A stretch of 64,000 nucleotides of DNA, taken from positions 248,001 to 312,000 of the forward strand of contig JAGYXB010002036.1 in assembly GCA_022495005.1 (NCBI GenBank). The letters run 5' to 3'. This document shows positions 23,518-34,257 of this stretch, piece after piece (the first letter of the stretch is position 1; every line of letters starts with the position of its first letter). Under the pieces are notes generated by a model. The model was not told the DNA's origin, searched no databases, and was given only the letters and a program-made list of their open reading frames with translations. Origin of the DNA: Rhyacophila brunnea. Lineage: Eukaryota; Arthropoda; Insecta; Trichoptera; Rhyacophilidae. The position numbers and the translations under genes are program-made.

Positions 23518-24816
23518 GACTTTTCTCTTTTTGCCTGCGGAATTTCACCGCAGAAAGTTTTTCAATGCGGTTGGGGGGTCAGCTTACCACACGAGCTTCA
23601 ACTTTATTGTCTTGCATTTTCTGGTCAGAAGCTTAGAAATGTATAACTAAATAATTTGAGAAAATAATATTATTATTTATTAAGTACATAAGTAATTTTT
23701 TTTTGCAAACCGCAATACTACCATACTTTTATTTTTAAAACCCGTTTTACAAAGTTTATTTTATTTTATACTATAAAATTTCAATTAGTGCCTAGTTAAA
23801 TTAATTGAAACTATATTTCATCATTTACTCATACAATGAAACTCATGGCCTATTTAGAGTCAGGCTATGTACGAAATTGTTAATTTCAAATGCAATATGG
23901 TAATCTTATTTAGATCAATTATTATTTCATATTGAAAAAATAGTAGGTAAAATATTATTATAATTTTGTATGAACAAAATATGCAATCGAAGATCTTAAT
24001 TTACTGTGAACAGGTTAATATAATATTTAATAAAGTATAACCAATAACCACGATCAAAACTTTAAATTCTGTACGCGGCCTGACTATAGAAACCTAACTA
24101 TATATAAGTATACCATCATAAATCGTCATGTGCTCGAATTTAGAACTAAACTCATCACAGCATAAAAAGTATTGAATGAGGTGTCAAATGTTAATATGTG
24201 GCGGCCTCACTCAGCGGACAACTTATACTGGTGGATCTAAATGCACTTACATATTTCTAATCTATTTAAAATTTTCTGATGGACCTTTTGAATATAATAG
24301 TATTAAATAATCGGTAAGAAAAGGATTAGCCAAAGAAATATCGTTATCTAGTGCTCCTTTCAGTAAGGTGCGTGATTACGATGGAAATTAATATACGGGA
24401 TAAATGCATAGGAATCACCCAGAGTCATAACTCACATTTTGCAAATTTGTCATTTTTTAGTTAAATCAATCAAGTGATTCTAAAGCCATTACATATATAT
24501 ATATAAAGAAAAATAGTTGGCTATCACAATTCACTTTAAACCATGTGAAAAACATTGACAAAATTGACTGTTGGCGTCATAACTCATTGTTCAATGAATG
24601 ATGTGAGTTCTGTCATCAAGGTATTTCTAACCAATCAGGGAGTAGTCTGCAGCCTTAGGAGTATTATATATATATATATATTTTTTTTTAATATTGTAAA
24701 TCGACTCACTCACATATTTATTATTCAGGGAGTTCAATACTTTTCTTCTGATTACAAAAAACAGTGCTCTGGCGGTTTATTGCGATTAATCAAAACTCGA
24801 TTTTTTGTACATCATA
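23518..24816. other. No gene seen
   Basis: A balanced-composition patch at 23520-23630, then A+T-rich. A short (TA)n run lies at about 24665-24682. Confidence 0.5.
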
Positions 24817-24985
24817 CAATAAAGTAGGTAAAAACTCCATTACCTACCTATCAAGTGCTATCGAGTGTATTGTTATTAATAAGATAGGGTTTTTACTGAC
24901 ACTTCAACTATTCATAATTTGATTGCTGTATTGTTGTGACTTTTGTCTTAATAGGTAAGTAATGGAGTTTTTACCTACTTTACTG
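24817..24985. mobile_element. 169-bp MITE flanked by TA
   Basis: The left arm begins CAATAAAGTAGGTAAAAACT and the right, reverse-complemented, begins CAGTAAAGTAGGTAAAAACT. Arms extend about 38 bp with few mismatches. TA dinucleotides lie on both sides (24815-24816, 24986-24987), fitting a Tc1/mariner-type MITE, though TA is common in this sequence. Confidence 0.7.
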
Positions 24986-25004
24986 TATTGATTTATTATA
25001 CAAG

Positions 25005-25186
25005 CTAGAGTTAAGGTTGTTCTTTGTCAGTGTGTGTTTGCCTTTGGTGAGTATACACGGCGCCTAAATCAGGGTCGCAAAAAACGACTTAAATGGAATA
25101 GTACAAAACTTAAATCCATTAGAATTTAAATTCATAGTCCATCAAGTACCTTCGGTCGATAGTAATAATATTATTAATAAGATGAT
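25005..25186 (+). repeat. HHL repeat, core-deleted copy
   Basis: Closely matches 32601-32800: CTAGAGTTAAG start, TGTCAGTGTGTGTTTGCCTT, GGGTCGCAAAAAACGACTTA, GGAATAGTACAAAACTTAAA and CCTTCGGTCGATAGTA. Only the hammerhead-like core is lost: between GGCGCCT and GGGTCGC about 16 bases are missing, including the CTGAAGA box and the stem II hairpin. Confidence 0.75.
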
Positions 25187-25209
25187 AATGATAGATTAGT
25201 ACTGATTTT

Positions 25210-25433
25210 GGTACTGTTCGGTTATACCGGAGCCAGCGGAAAACGCATTTTGAAAATAGCCGATAAACTGGATTATTTGTTAGGTTAACCTAACCAAACC
25301 TAACCTAACCTAACCTAACCTAACCTAACCCAACCTAACCGAACCTAAACTAACCCAAACTAACAAATAATCCAGTTTATCGGCTATTTTCAAAATGCGT
25401 TTTCCGCTGGCTCCGGTATAACCGAACAGTACC
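25210..25433. mobile_element. Perfect fold-back element, telomeric loop
   Basis: Two 74-bp arms (25210-25283 and 25360-25433) are perfect reverse complements by eye; the left begins GGTACTGTTCGGTTATACCG. They enclose 76 bp of CCTAA repeats. An exact 8-bp duplication CTGATTTT flanks the whole unit (25202-25209, 25434-25441), showing that it inserted as one piece. The 8-bp duplication fits hAT, P or similar transposases, but the termini lack the usual hAT CAG. No coding capacity. The transcript would be a long hairpin. Perfect arms and duplication mean a young insertion or arm-to-arm homogenisation. Confidence 0.85.
25284..25359. repeat. Interstitial telomere-type (CCTAA)n
   Basis: About seven consecutive perfect CCTAA units (TTAGG on the other strand, the canonical insect telomere repeat), with degenerate units on both sides. 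It lies inside the fold-back element, so it is not a chromosome end. Confidence 0.9.
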
Positions 25434-25606
25434 CTGATTTTATTACTTACATACCCATTAAACTGTAAGTAGGTACTTATGATATTTGGATAACAGAAGC
25501 AGAATTTCACATAAATTTAATTTAACTTCTTAATTAACGTCAATGATCGTATAATCCCATCAACTTTTCAACCCTATTCTCGCTCATTAAAATTCACTAT
25601 CTAGAT

Positions 25607-26346
25607 CAGCGATTTCCAAACTGGGAGGCGCGAAGTGTTGCAAAGGGAGGCGTGAAAAGTTTAACATAAATTAATGTAGCCATGGGTTTGCAGTTTGCAA
25701 ATGCATAGTTTATAAAGAGCCTGGGGGCCCGGGCATAACAGACATCACAAATTTACTCTAATAGATAAAAAAAAGTCGCCTGCGGCGCTACTTTCTTTCA
25801 AGACTATTAAATATGTGGTTGTGCTTTGTAATATGACTTTTGTTTCGAGACTATTAAATATTTTAAATAATATGTGATTGTGCGTTGTAATTTGATGTGA
25901 TACCTATATGATGAATGCTATAGGTAATTAAATGATAACTCCCGTGTATAATTTAGGAAGCACTACTTTAGACCACCACACTGCCCTTAACTTCAGCGAT
26001 ACGTAGGTGGGCCCACCAAAGATCCTGGCCTGGGAGCCCGCTTCAAGATGTGGGGCCCATGGTAGAATCCATTTGTCAATGAACGATGATGGATTTGGAT
26101 TGACTACTATTGAAATTGATTGTGCTAATAAACAAGCACATTCGTCACATTAAAAACGAATTGATTTACAAATTAATATACTTAAAATAAACAGTAAAAC
26201 CATGTTATTTTTATTTATACAAAACTACATTATTGACTATTTCAATAGATGTCTGTGTTATTTAATGGAATAAAGGTGTGGGGAGGCGCCAGGATTAAAT
26301 TTTTTTCAAAAGGGAGGCGTAGTAACATAAAGTTTGGAAACCACTG
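25607..26346 (+). mobile_element. hAT-like element, complete copy
   Basis: A 740-bp element with ends CAGCGATTTCCAAACT and, reverse-complemented, CAGTGGTTTCCAAACT. A perfect 8-bp duplication ATCTAGAT lies on each side (25599-25606, 26347-26354). GGGAGGCG motifs recur near both ends (left at about 25621 and 25646, right at about 26281 and 26314) as likely subterminal transposase sites. No transposase coding. A truncated relative is at 17874-18680. Confidence 0.9.
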
Positions 26347-26754
26347 ATCTAGATTCTAGACATAGTCATGTAATAAATTAGGCACTTCTATATTATTCAT
26401 CTTACGAAAATGTACCTCTAATGTATATAGGATGCATCGTAGGAAAATTCAAACTTCAAATTCGAATTTGTCTGCGGAAATGGTCGACAGGATGGAAATG
26501 CGCCTTCTTAAGCTGAAAATGTATGGCGCTTACCTATATTTTTATAGAATTTACATATTCACACAATTTTGTTTTTTCTTTACCGTTTTCACATTTCGTG
26601 GAAAATATGTCCACTAGTATTGCGTCTTAAAACTTTTTGTCGTTCGCCAAATCGTTTTTCAGACGTCCGTAGCTCTGGTATATAATTATTATCTACGTCG
26701 TATGAATAGTATTCTTTTAGCACTATATGGCCAATGACAGTATTTCAGTAGCAG

Positions 26755-27190
26755 TTAACCAAACACCCAGAACTTGATAAAATTACATGGATGTATTGTG
26801 ACCTCACCAGGAATCGAAACTGCGGGTCTATTCTATACAAAAGGCTGCTTTCGTCCGCTAAAACCGCTAACTAGGGTATGTTTGTATCAAATTTTTAGCC
26901 GGTATTAATTGCTGCAATAAATGATATATTTTAACGGCATGCCCCCTGCCTGTGCTAAAATTTAGAGCATGAGCGATAGAGAGAGAGCGAGAGAGAGACA
27001 GTTTCGACTGATTAACTGATTACAATACAATTACAATTATAATATTTCAATATAAAATGTATGTAACAACTACTAACACATTATCACGTTAGCACGTTAG
27101 CGGTCGATCGTCGCCTTTTGTATAGAATAGACCCCCTGGAGCCGTCAGATTAGAACTCAGTGTGTGACTGGGTGACGCGGACGCCTATAA
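26755..27190 (-). mobile_element. Second-family SINE, split by a MITE
   Basis: Left part 26755-26823 shares AAACACCCAG and CCTCACCAGGAATCGAAAC with the SINE at 20040-20240 (box B on the minus strand). The right part, after the MITE (about 27135-27190), has AGATTAGAACTCAGTGTGTG, a plausible head region. Similarity in the right part is weak. Confidence 0.5.
26824..27134. mobile_element. 311-bp MITE with 22-bp TIRs
   Basis: The ends are perfect inverted repeats of GGGTCTATTCTATACAAAAG followed by GC. Inside the arms, CCGCTAAC recurs in inverted form. A GAGA-rich stretch lies at 26968-26999. Inserted within a SINE. TSD and superfamily unclear. Confidence 0.8.
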
Positions 27191-27243
27191 ATAGACATCC
27201 AGGTGCAAAGAGACAATTATTAGGTTTGGACTCTGATTGCATC

Positions 27244-27453
27244 TACGACCAACTTGAGGCATTTAAGTTTTAGGTTTCTTGTGAAACAATCGTACACCAG
27301 CTGTAATGAACATGCATCATGACTGATTCAGACGTAATCATTAAAAACTACATCATGCATGTACGACCAACATGAGACATTTAAGGCATAGGCTTCTTGT
27401 GAAACAATCGTACACCAGCTGTTATGAACATGCATTATGACTGATTCAGACGT
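27244..27453 (+). repeat. Tandem duplication, 118-bp period
   Basis: 27244-27335 and 27362-27453 are two copies sharing TTCTTGTGAAACAATCGTAC, ACCAGCTGT and ATGACTGATTCAGACGT, with about ten differences, separated by 26 bp. Each copy contains palindromic ATGCAT. No protein evidence. Confidence 0.85.
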
Positions 27454-27569
27454 CGAACGACTAAGATCGGAAGACCATGTCTCAAAGAGTGAAAGATACT
27501 CATTCAACTAAGAGGCTTCTAAATAAACGTAGTTAATGCAATTAAGCCTTAATAAGATAGGTTTACACG

Positions 27570-27830
27570 CAGTGGCGTAGCTAAAAATATTGGGCTTTTA
27601 TGCAAAAATCATACCAGGGTACTCAATATTTTAAAAAAACAATACAAGAACAAAAATCGAATGAGAATTTCGTATTTTACAAATAATAACATATTTAACT
27701 AGAGCTTCCAAACCAGTTTTAACCGAAGCCGGCTAACCGGGTAACCGCGGGTTTTTAATATAACCGAAAACCGGGTAATTTTACTCGGCTAACCAGTTTA
27801 AATCTTAATTTCAATTTTTTTTTTTCAATT
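27570..27830. mobile_element. Two hAT-like left termini, incomplete
   Basis: CAGTGGCGTAGCTAAAAATA at 27570 and AGAGCTTCCAAACCAGTTTT at about 27703 resemble hAT left ends. The second is followed by repeated AACCGGGTAACCG-type motifs. No matching right ends or duplications were found, so these are truncated or mis-assigned. Confidence 0.35.
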
Positions 27831-28039
27831 TTAATTTATTTTACATATTGTGGACATTACAAATTATAAGTTTAAGACGGTCACAACATGACATTTAGAA
27901 ACAAAGAAATATTATTAAAACAGTATTATGTAATACTGTAATTATGCAATATTAAGTTATTCTACAGTATAAATGTGTAAATACAAACAATATGAAGTAT
28001 ATAGGTACAAGGAAGTACACCGGATGAGTTAAGCAGACC

Positions 28040-28470
28040 CTATTTTAAGAATTTATAAAATAACATCCACCTATACTCATTCTCACGTAGATGGAATATA
28101 TCAACATCCAAAGCAATTTGGTTGAACAGAGTTATTGCCCTCCCAATTGGCATCACCAATGGCAGGTTAGTTCTGCTCCTCGGGAGAACAAACAACTGAT
28201 GCTCAGGTTCATAGTTATCAGGGACACACAAGTCAACATTACCAAGAATGGCAGAGTTCTCATTCACACCACGTATTAGTCGAAAAAAATACGTGGCCAA
28301 ATATTGATATCTTCTAGCACTTAAACTACAGTATGTAAGCATACCTAAGAGAAAGTCAGTTGGATATAGCCACGGATAGTATCCATATAACCTCAAATAA
28401 AGTCTCAAAAATTTCTTTTGAACTCGCTCCACCATAAGGTCATATTTCAACTGATGCGGGGCATAGGTAT
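28040..28470 (-). pseudogene. LINE ORF2 C-terminal fragment
   Basis: The minus-strand frame reads ERVQKKFLRLYLRLYGYYPW, DFLLGMLTYCSLSARRYQ and IGRAITLFNQIALDVDIFHL. This matches the C-terminal part of the 11.9-13.6 kb LINE (RVHNRFLRFLYLRTYGFFPY, RFLLGMLSMQSLSTRRV) and more closely the copy at 38.4-38.8 kb. No reverse-transcriptase catalytic motif is present, so it is a 5'-truncated insertion. The frame continues to its 3' end without stops over about 135 codons, so it is fairly young. A 3' A+T-rich region lies at about 27830-28039. Confidence 0.8.
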
Positions 28471-28930
28471 ATTAGTAGGTATTTGTATTAAAGAGCCAAT
28501 TAAATATAATATAATTATAATGTATTAACAACACACAAATTAGATAGGTAGTGAAATTTCTTTACACTAAGATACTAAGTCAGTTATTTTGCATCTGGTC
28601 TTTAGAACTGGTAATCTACTACTTAAATTTCCGACAATGTAATAAATAATTTAATGACTGTCCTTTTTGTTATATGTAGATGGGCCATGCAATGTTTAAT
28701 CTCACTTAATTTTCACAGAAATTTTCGCTTTCGGAAAAATTAGTGTAGGTAGTTACTTTTGTTAAAGTGATCATTTCGTGTATAAGAATGGGTTAGTATT
28801 AATTTAGTACGTACCTACAAATTGTATTTTATAATGTTAATATTCAATTAAGTGTATTATTATAATATTACATTTTATTATTTGTATAAGTACTTATATA
28901 TTTTTGTATATACAAAAATAATTGGACATA

Positions 28931-29120
28931 GTTATGCAGAAAGTAGCCAGTCCACAAAAAAAATAAAAAAATGAGATATTATTTAGATCAGATGCGAAAA
29001 GGTTTTCTCTACGTTCTGCTGAAAATAGCCAAACCGCAAAAAAAATATTCTTGAAATAAAATACTATTTACAATTTTACATACATCGACATTATTGTGGA
29101 CTGGCTACATTCTGCATAAC
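28931..29120. mobile_element. 190-bp Tc1/mariner-like MITE
   Basis: Inverted ends GTTATGCAGAAAGTAGCCAG and, reverse-complemented, GTTATGCAGAATGTAGCCAG, both continuing TCCACAA. TA flanks both sides (28929-28930, 29121-29122). An internal degenerate copy of the end lies near 29015-29040 (CTGCTGAAAATAGCC). Confidence 0.8.
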
Positions 29121-29258
29121 TACGTTCAATTGGTATATTATGAAGTATATATTTAAGCATATAGCTCGTGGTAACATTTGCTTTGAGAGATGCTCTTGAC
29201 AACATATATTATGTATGTACCTATATTGTATACCAACTTTTTGATTCATATGGTATCA

Positions 29259-29792
29259 CCCTTTACTGCATAGTGTTGCAAATTTGCGACATTTCAAACT
29301 ATTTCTATATAGCCAATGCCATCTGTGTAAATTATCAAATAATATCCTTTTTCGATGCCTAGAAAACTGTTTTACCATAAACATCCTACTTTACTGATTT
29401 TGTTTCGACATTTCAAGAAATAAAGCATTTCTGCATTATAGTCTCTGCATTTCTGCTTTGACAGTTGACGAATTCGTATGTACGCGAAAATCCGCATTTG
29501 TAAATAAATAAAAAAAAAATACAGAAGATTGAAATTGGTTGAATAAAAATATCTACACATCAAATAAGGTGTGTACATTAGTTTTTTATAATTGTTTTCA
29601 TTTAGTTTTGTATTTTGTCATACTAAAATGTAAGATTTCCATGTCGTAAATCTGCGACACCACGCAGTAACATACAAAATTTAATGAAATTTTCGAAAAA
29701 TATTTTTTTTACTATTTTTCCTTCATTCACAAGGTATTTTGACACCAAGAAAAAATAAAAATTTTCAAAAAAAAAAAACATGCAGTAAAGGG
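29259..29792. mobile_element. 534-bp element with nested inverted repeats
   Basis: The outer ends are CCCTTTACTGCAT and its reverse complement. A second inverted pair, TTGCAAATTTGCGACATTTC near 29277 and AATCTGCGACACCACGCAGT near 29649, lies inside. The CCCTTT end suggests a piggyBac-type element, but the flanks (ATCA, ATAA) are not TTAA. No transposase seen. Confidence 0.55.
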
Positions 29793-30277
29793 ATAAGGTA
29801 TTATCTAATTGGGTTTATGAAACTAATTGAATTACCTACCACACACATATATTGTGTGTACTAGGTAATGCGAAATAGTAACTGCAATATTGTAACGATA
29901 TTTACCTAATATTTAAAATATAGAGCCAACCGTGAAAGTTTCAGGCAATATAGGTACCTACATACCATATTAATATGGACCGAGAAGATTGAAGGGAGCT
30001 AGAGTAGACCTTCCAGCAATGGATCGGTCCCGGCTGATGATCCTGATAGGTATAACGTTTATGTTTATATCAACCAAATCTGGTATATTCAAACTTTATT
30101 GTAAGAAATTTTAAGCGGTTTACCGTACCGAAAAACGCTAGATTTAACACCATTCACTAGATATAATTTTACAAGAAAAACACCAAGTTGGCAAAGCAGT
30201 GAATGACCCCAAATGTTGCGTCAGATCTACTTACTTATGTTTCAATAATAATTGTCTATTTTAGCATGCAATAACAA
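29793..30277. other. No gene seen
   Basis: A+T-rich spacer; nothing recognised. Confidence 0.5.
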
Positions 30278-30500
30278 TCATATCTTCTGATTTACCGGAA
30301 CAGCGTCTGATCGCAGACCGGATGTGTGTTTTCCAGTCACAACACGACCGCGCCTGGTTCTATTTATACTTCCGCCGCAAGAGGTCGCTTCGGCGTTATT
30401 TATTCCCACGTCTACTGAACGGCGCGTGGTGAGTAATAGCGTCGGCCGCCTTTCGTCACCGTAAAAACGCAGGTCGCCAGTGACGGCACGCAACTCCCAT
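30278..30500. other. CpG-rich island
   Basis: A CpG-rich block (CGACCGCGCCTGG near 30348, GCGTCGGCCGCCTTTCGTCA near 30440) in an A+T-rich setting. A minus-strand frame of 71 codons spans it but has no recognisable motif. Could be a promoter, enhancer or exon, or unrecognised transposon sequence. Confidence 0.4.
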
Positions 30501-30924
30501 TAATATGATTTACTGGACGAATTATTTTTGACGTATTCCACCTCACAAACCTTCGCCCATTTATGATACTGAAGGCTGTCTCGTCGTTTTATGGGAGTGT
30601 GTATTTTCGTCACATTGTCTATTATTTTTGTAATAATAGCACACGAATATCATACATGAAAATTCAATATGGATAATAATATCAATTTACAGTTATAAAA
30701 TATTATATTATAATCTCAGATGATTTCCTATCGGCTATCGGAAATACTGATTTTAAGGCTATACGCAAAATCGCTTTCCTTAATAATAACACCCATAAGT
30801 AGTGAATTAGTGGCAAATATGAATCGAGATGATTGCTAGTCAATTAAAAACTCCAATATAAAGTTTTATCAAACATATTTTACGAAATTGTGTTTAGTGA
30901 ATATTATTATTAAATTAAACTGGC

Positions 30925-31345
30925 GCTAGGGGCCTTTCAGTTCCATGGCCGACTGCACAACGTTTCTCCAGGCATCTCTGTCCAGCGCTCTCTCTTCCCA
31001 GTTGACTATCCCTAGCCTTTCCGCATCCCTTTGAATGTTGTCCGCCCATCTCCGTCGAGGGCGGCCAAGAGGTCGAGTGCCAGCTGGTGTGCCTTTGTAA
31101 ATCCTATAGAGAGTTCTAGATCTTTCAGATCGTACAACGTGGCCCGCTCATCTGAGCCTTCTTAACCTCAGAATATTAGTGATTCTAGGTTGGTATCGGT
31201 CGAAGAGCTCAGCGTTTGTGCGGATGCGCCACCGGTGGTTCTCATTGACGGGTCCAAGTATTCTCCGGAGGATTCTGTTTTCAAACACTTGGAGCGCCTT
31301 TTCTTGTTTTTCGTAAACTTTACGTAAATGTATAATGTACGTTTT
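30925..31345 (-). pseudogene. LINE reverse-transcriptase C-terminus
   Basis: The minus-strand frame gives KALQVFENRILRRILGPVNE, then WRIRTNAELFDRYQ, LRLRRLR, a TGA stop in place of the Trp of the usual LRWAGHV, AGHVVRSERSR, and GRPRRRWADNIQRDAERLG with WEERALDRDAWR. This is the known C-terminal signature of insect non-LTR retrotransposons of a different family from the 12-kb LINE. It is 5'-truncated, and one stop plus the lack of catalytic domains make it dead. Confidence 0.85.
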
Positions 31346-32600
31346 GAAAAAAATAAATAAATTTTGTAATTCCAATAACCATGGTTATCCGATTTCCGAC
31401 AAAGAGGTTTGCAAAAAAATTTGAAAATATTTAATTATGTCATTAAATATTTACTCAAATGACAAAAAAAGTTTAGAGTAATATGGTAATGTCATAAATA
31501 TTCGTAGTTTAAAATGTTTACCTGTTTTTTTTGTCCACTAAAAAGAAGCTACCAAATTTTAGAAACTCTTCCAATCCTATGCCAATCGTATCAGTTCACT
31601 TAGGTTTTAGATATTGAGACACATAATATGGAGGTTATGTAGCTAAGATAATCTTATTTAAAAAACAACATTGTCAACATTACAAATAATTTAGAAATAT
31701 AAAGCAAAAATTAATATAAGAATAATGGTGAAAAACCAATCAAAAATGAGGTTAAATAATAATATAAAAAATATATTATTATCTACTCACGTCTCTCGTG
31801 CATTTTACCTTTCCCTGAATTATAAGCTTTAGTAAATCGTATTTCCCACTGCGGAAAATATGGTCAAAGTATGCAACTTCTCTGCGCCTGATAGTAGGAA
31901 GCTACAAGTTACCATGTCTTATTGGCTCTTCACTGGTAATCTGATCAACTCATCTTAAGGTAACCCGATACAGCTACATCTCGAAATCCTTCAGTGTTGA
32001 AAGCAAACAAGTCATAAATAAAAAGCGCACAAAAATTACCTCAGCGCTGACGAACTTTCCGAATCTCGCGCATAATATATTGTTAATGAGGCATACGACA
32101 ACTTTCCATGAACTTATGAGTAACGTACTCGTTATTTGAGTTATTTATAAGACCTGCCCCTCCGGCGCGTGCTTTAAGCTTCTTACGCCACAATAAAAGC
32201 TCAATTTGGTCTTATAACCTACCTTGAATTAAATATTATAAATGAAACTTTTGCTCGAAGAAATTCCATGTAGGTAGTTGAAATTTAAATTACAAATACC
32301 TATAATTATTTAGTTGTACTTGTAAAATTCTTAAAGCTGAAAGATTCTTGTGTAATAAAGATTAAAACATAATTAACAAGTACAAATTTTCTAATAATCC
32401 AATATCTTAAACATTTTTGAAAGGCCCTCATAATATACTTTAATCATCACCAATTAAAAATGTTGTGTACCTAAATTGGGAGCCATGTTTGAATAGTCGT
32501 AGATTCTGTAGGAAATTTGTATATATTATTAGTATGCTCTATCTTTTTCATCCTATAAATCGACATTTAATTTTAATGAAAAATGAAAAATATAATAATC
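31346..32600. other. No gene seen
   Basis: A+T-rich with a moderately balanced stretch at 31850-32220. No recognisable motifs. Confidence 0.5.
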
Positions 32601-32800
32601 TAGAGTTAAGAGTGCACGTTGTCAGTGTGTGTTTGCCTTTAGTGAGTATACATGGCGCCTGAAGATGCCGAAAGATGAAACCCGGGTCGCAAAAAACGAC
32701 TTAAATGGAATAGTACAAAACTTAAATCCATTAGAATTTAAATTCAAATTCCAACAAGTACCTTCGGTCGATAGTATTAATATTATTAATATATACTGGT
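32601..32800 (+). repeat. HHL repeat, copy with full core
   Basis: The best-preserved plus-strand member of the hammerhead-like family. It has the CTAGAGTTAAG start, then TGTCAGTGTGTGTTTGCCTT, the ribozyme-like core at 32655-32692, AATAGTACAAAACTTAAATC, CCTTCGGTCGATAGTATTAA, and an end in A+T-rich sequence. No coding capacity, so it is a non-autonomous retroelement or a fragment of a larger one. Confidence 0.75.
32655..32692 (+). ncRNA. Hammerhead-ribozyme-like motif
   Basis: CTGAAGA (32659-32665), an imperfect stem II region TGCCGAAAGAT (32666-32676), GAAA (32677-32680), the stem III hairpin A-C-C / G-G-T with a CG loop (32680-32687), then C32688 and GC pairing back to GC before the core. 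All conserved core nucleotides of the hammerhead fold are present. Stem II is weaker than in the 1.18-kb copy, because GGC has become GAT. Confidence 0.4.
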
Positions 32801-34257
32801 TTGTAAATTACTTTATATTAGAGTTGTCAATTCGCTTGTACATTTTGAGGAATTGCAACAGTTTGCATTCTATATGTATATTTATTATACATAATGATAG
32901 TTTCATATATCATCACAAAAACCATTACTTACTTCCCATTAATTTAATACAAAAATAAGTAGAGAATATAACTGATTAAATCCGCTTCTGCATGGATAGA
33001 CTAGCGAGTGACATGGCTTCTTGACGACGCTCCCCATATGTAGTAGTCATGGACCAAAAAGAAGAGGTTTATAAACCAAATCTTGACAATCGTTGCATAA
33101 ATAATAAAAAATGTATACATTATCTTAGACATTTAATATACCTACCTCAACAGATACGAAATCTTAATATTATTGGTTCAACCTTTTTCTTCTGAATGAA
33201 AATAGGGTATTTCCCAGAATTATTTTCGTGTGTTGCCGGAAGTCCTTTGAGTATTATTACTAAATTTATCTAGACATCCACTGACCTCTTTTAGAACAAC
33301 CGATCCGATTGGAGCAAAGGTACCGAATCTAAAAATAAATTCCATTCTTATTCCGGAATTCGGTAGTCGAACAAAATACATCAGTAGGTATATAATAACT
33401 AAAAAATATCACATTGGTTTTTTATACATAATAAAAATCTGGATATTATATGTGGTAGCAAGCCACTGGTGTGTGATCTGCATTATGTAGCTCTCGGGTT
33501 TATTTTGATGTCTCAAATCGGGTTATCCTCTGACGAAATGTCTGTCCCCAAATACATTTCAATCAAGGTGCACTTACTGACTGCCAGAATCCTCTTGCGG
33601 AAAAATACAGACAACTATAAAAAATCACCCAGTTTCAATGGAATTAAAAAGAACTCATGGTCATGCCTTCGTTTTTTTTATATATATTAAAAAAAAAATT
33701 CTCTCACACTTATTTTCATTCAAATTTGCCTCAGCCTTTTACGTATGTAGGTAGTAGGTACTGTTTGATGTGTCAACTCCTCGTACCATTTCTGCTCAAA
33801 CGCACAATATGCATTATTACGCTTCAGCATCGGAACATAGGGTAAACTGAAGTTCGCACCATTTTTCAAATTTCACATATCAGTCTTCTTGCCATGTCGG
33901 GGTCAGTTATGATGTCGACGATCCGTACAGTTATGCCACAAGGACGCGAAGTTTCTCCCTGACGAGTGACTTCGTGATCACGTCCGTTACCAAAGATCGA
34001 CGCGTCTGCTCATAAAATCGAGCGTTTGTTGGTAACGGTAACCATCCGTAAGACAGATCCAATAATCGACAATTTATTGCGAATAACGATATTTATTTGA
34101 AAATCCACAGTACAACGTAATGAGGTTACAATATTCAAACAGATTTAAACTGGGCAAGCAATAAAATCCGATCGTACCGTCAGCAAGCCGAATTCGAATA
34201 AACATGCAACTATACGTATTAACCGATGTCGGCGTACGATATCAGAATGGGTTTCAT
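32801..34257. other. No gene seen
   Basis: A+T-rich to about 33840, then a more balanced stretch with several CGs (33895-34060 and 34170-34250). Unrecognised. Confidence 0.45.

Noticed and set aside
25284..25359. True chromosome end
   Set aside because: Short array enclosed by 74-bp inverted arms and an 8-bp duplication; unrelated sequence continues on both sides.
29259..29792. piggyBac assignment
   Set aside because: CCCTTT ends fit, but the flanks are ATCA and ATAA rather than TTAA.
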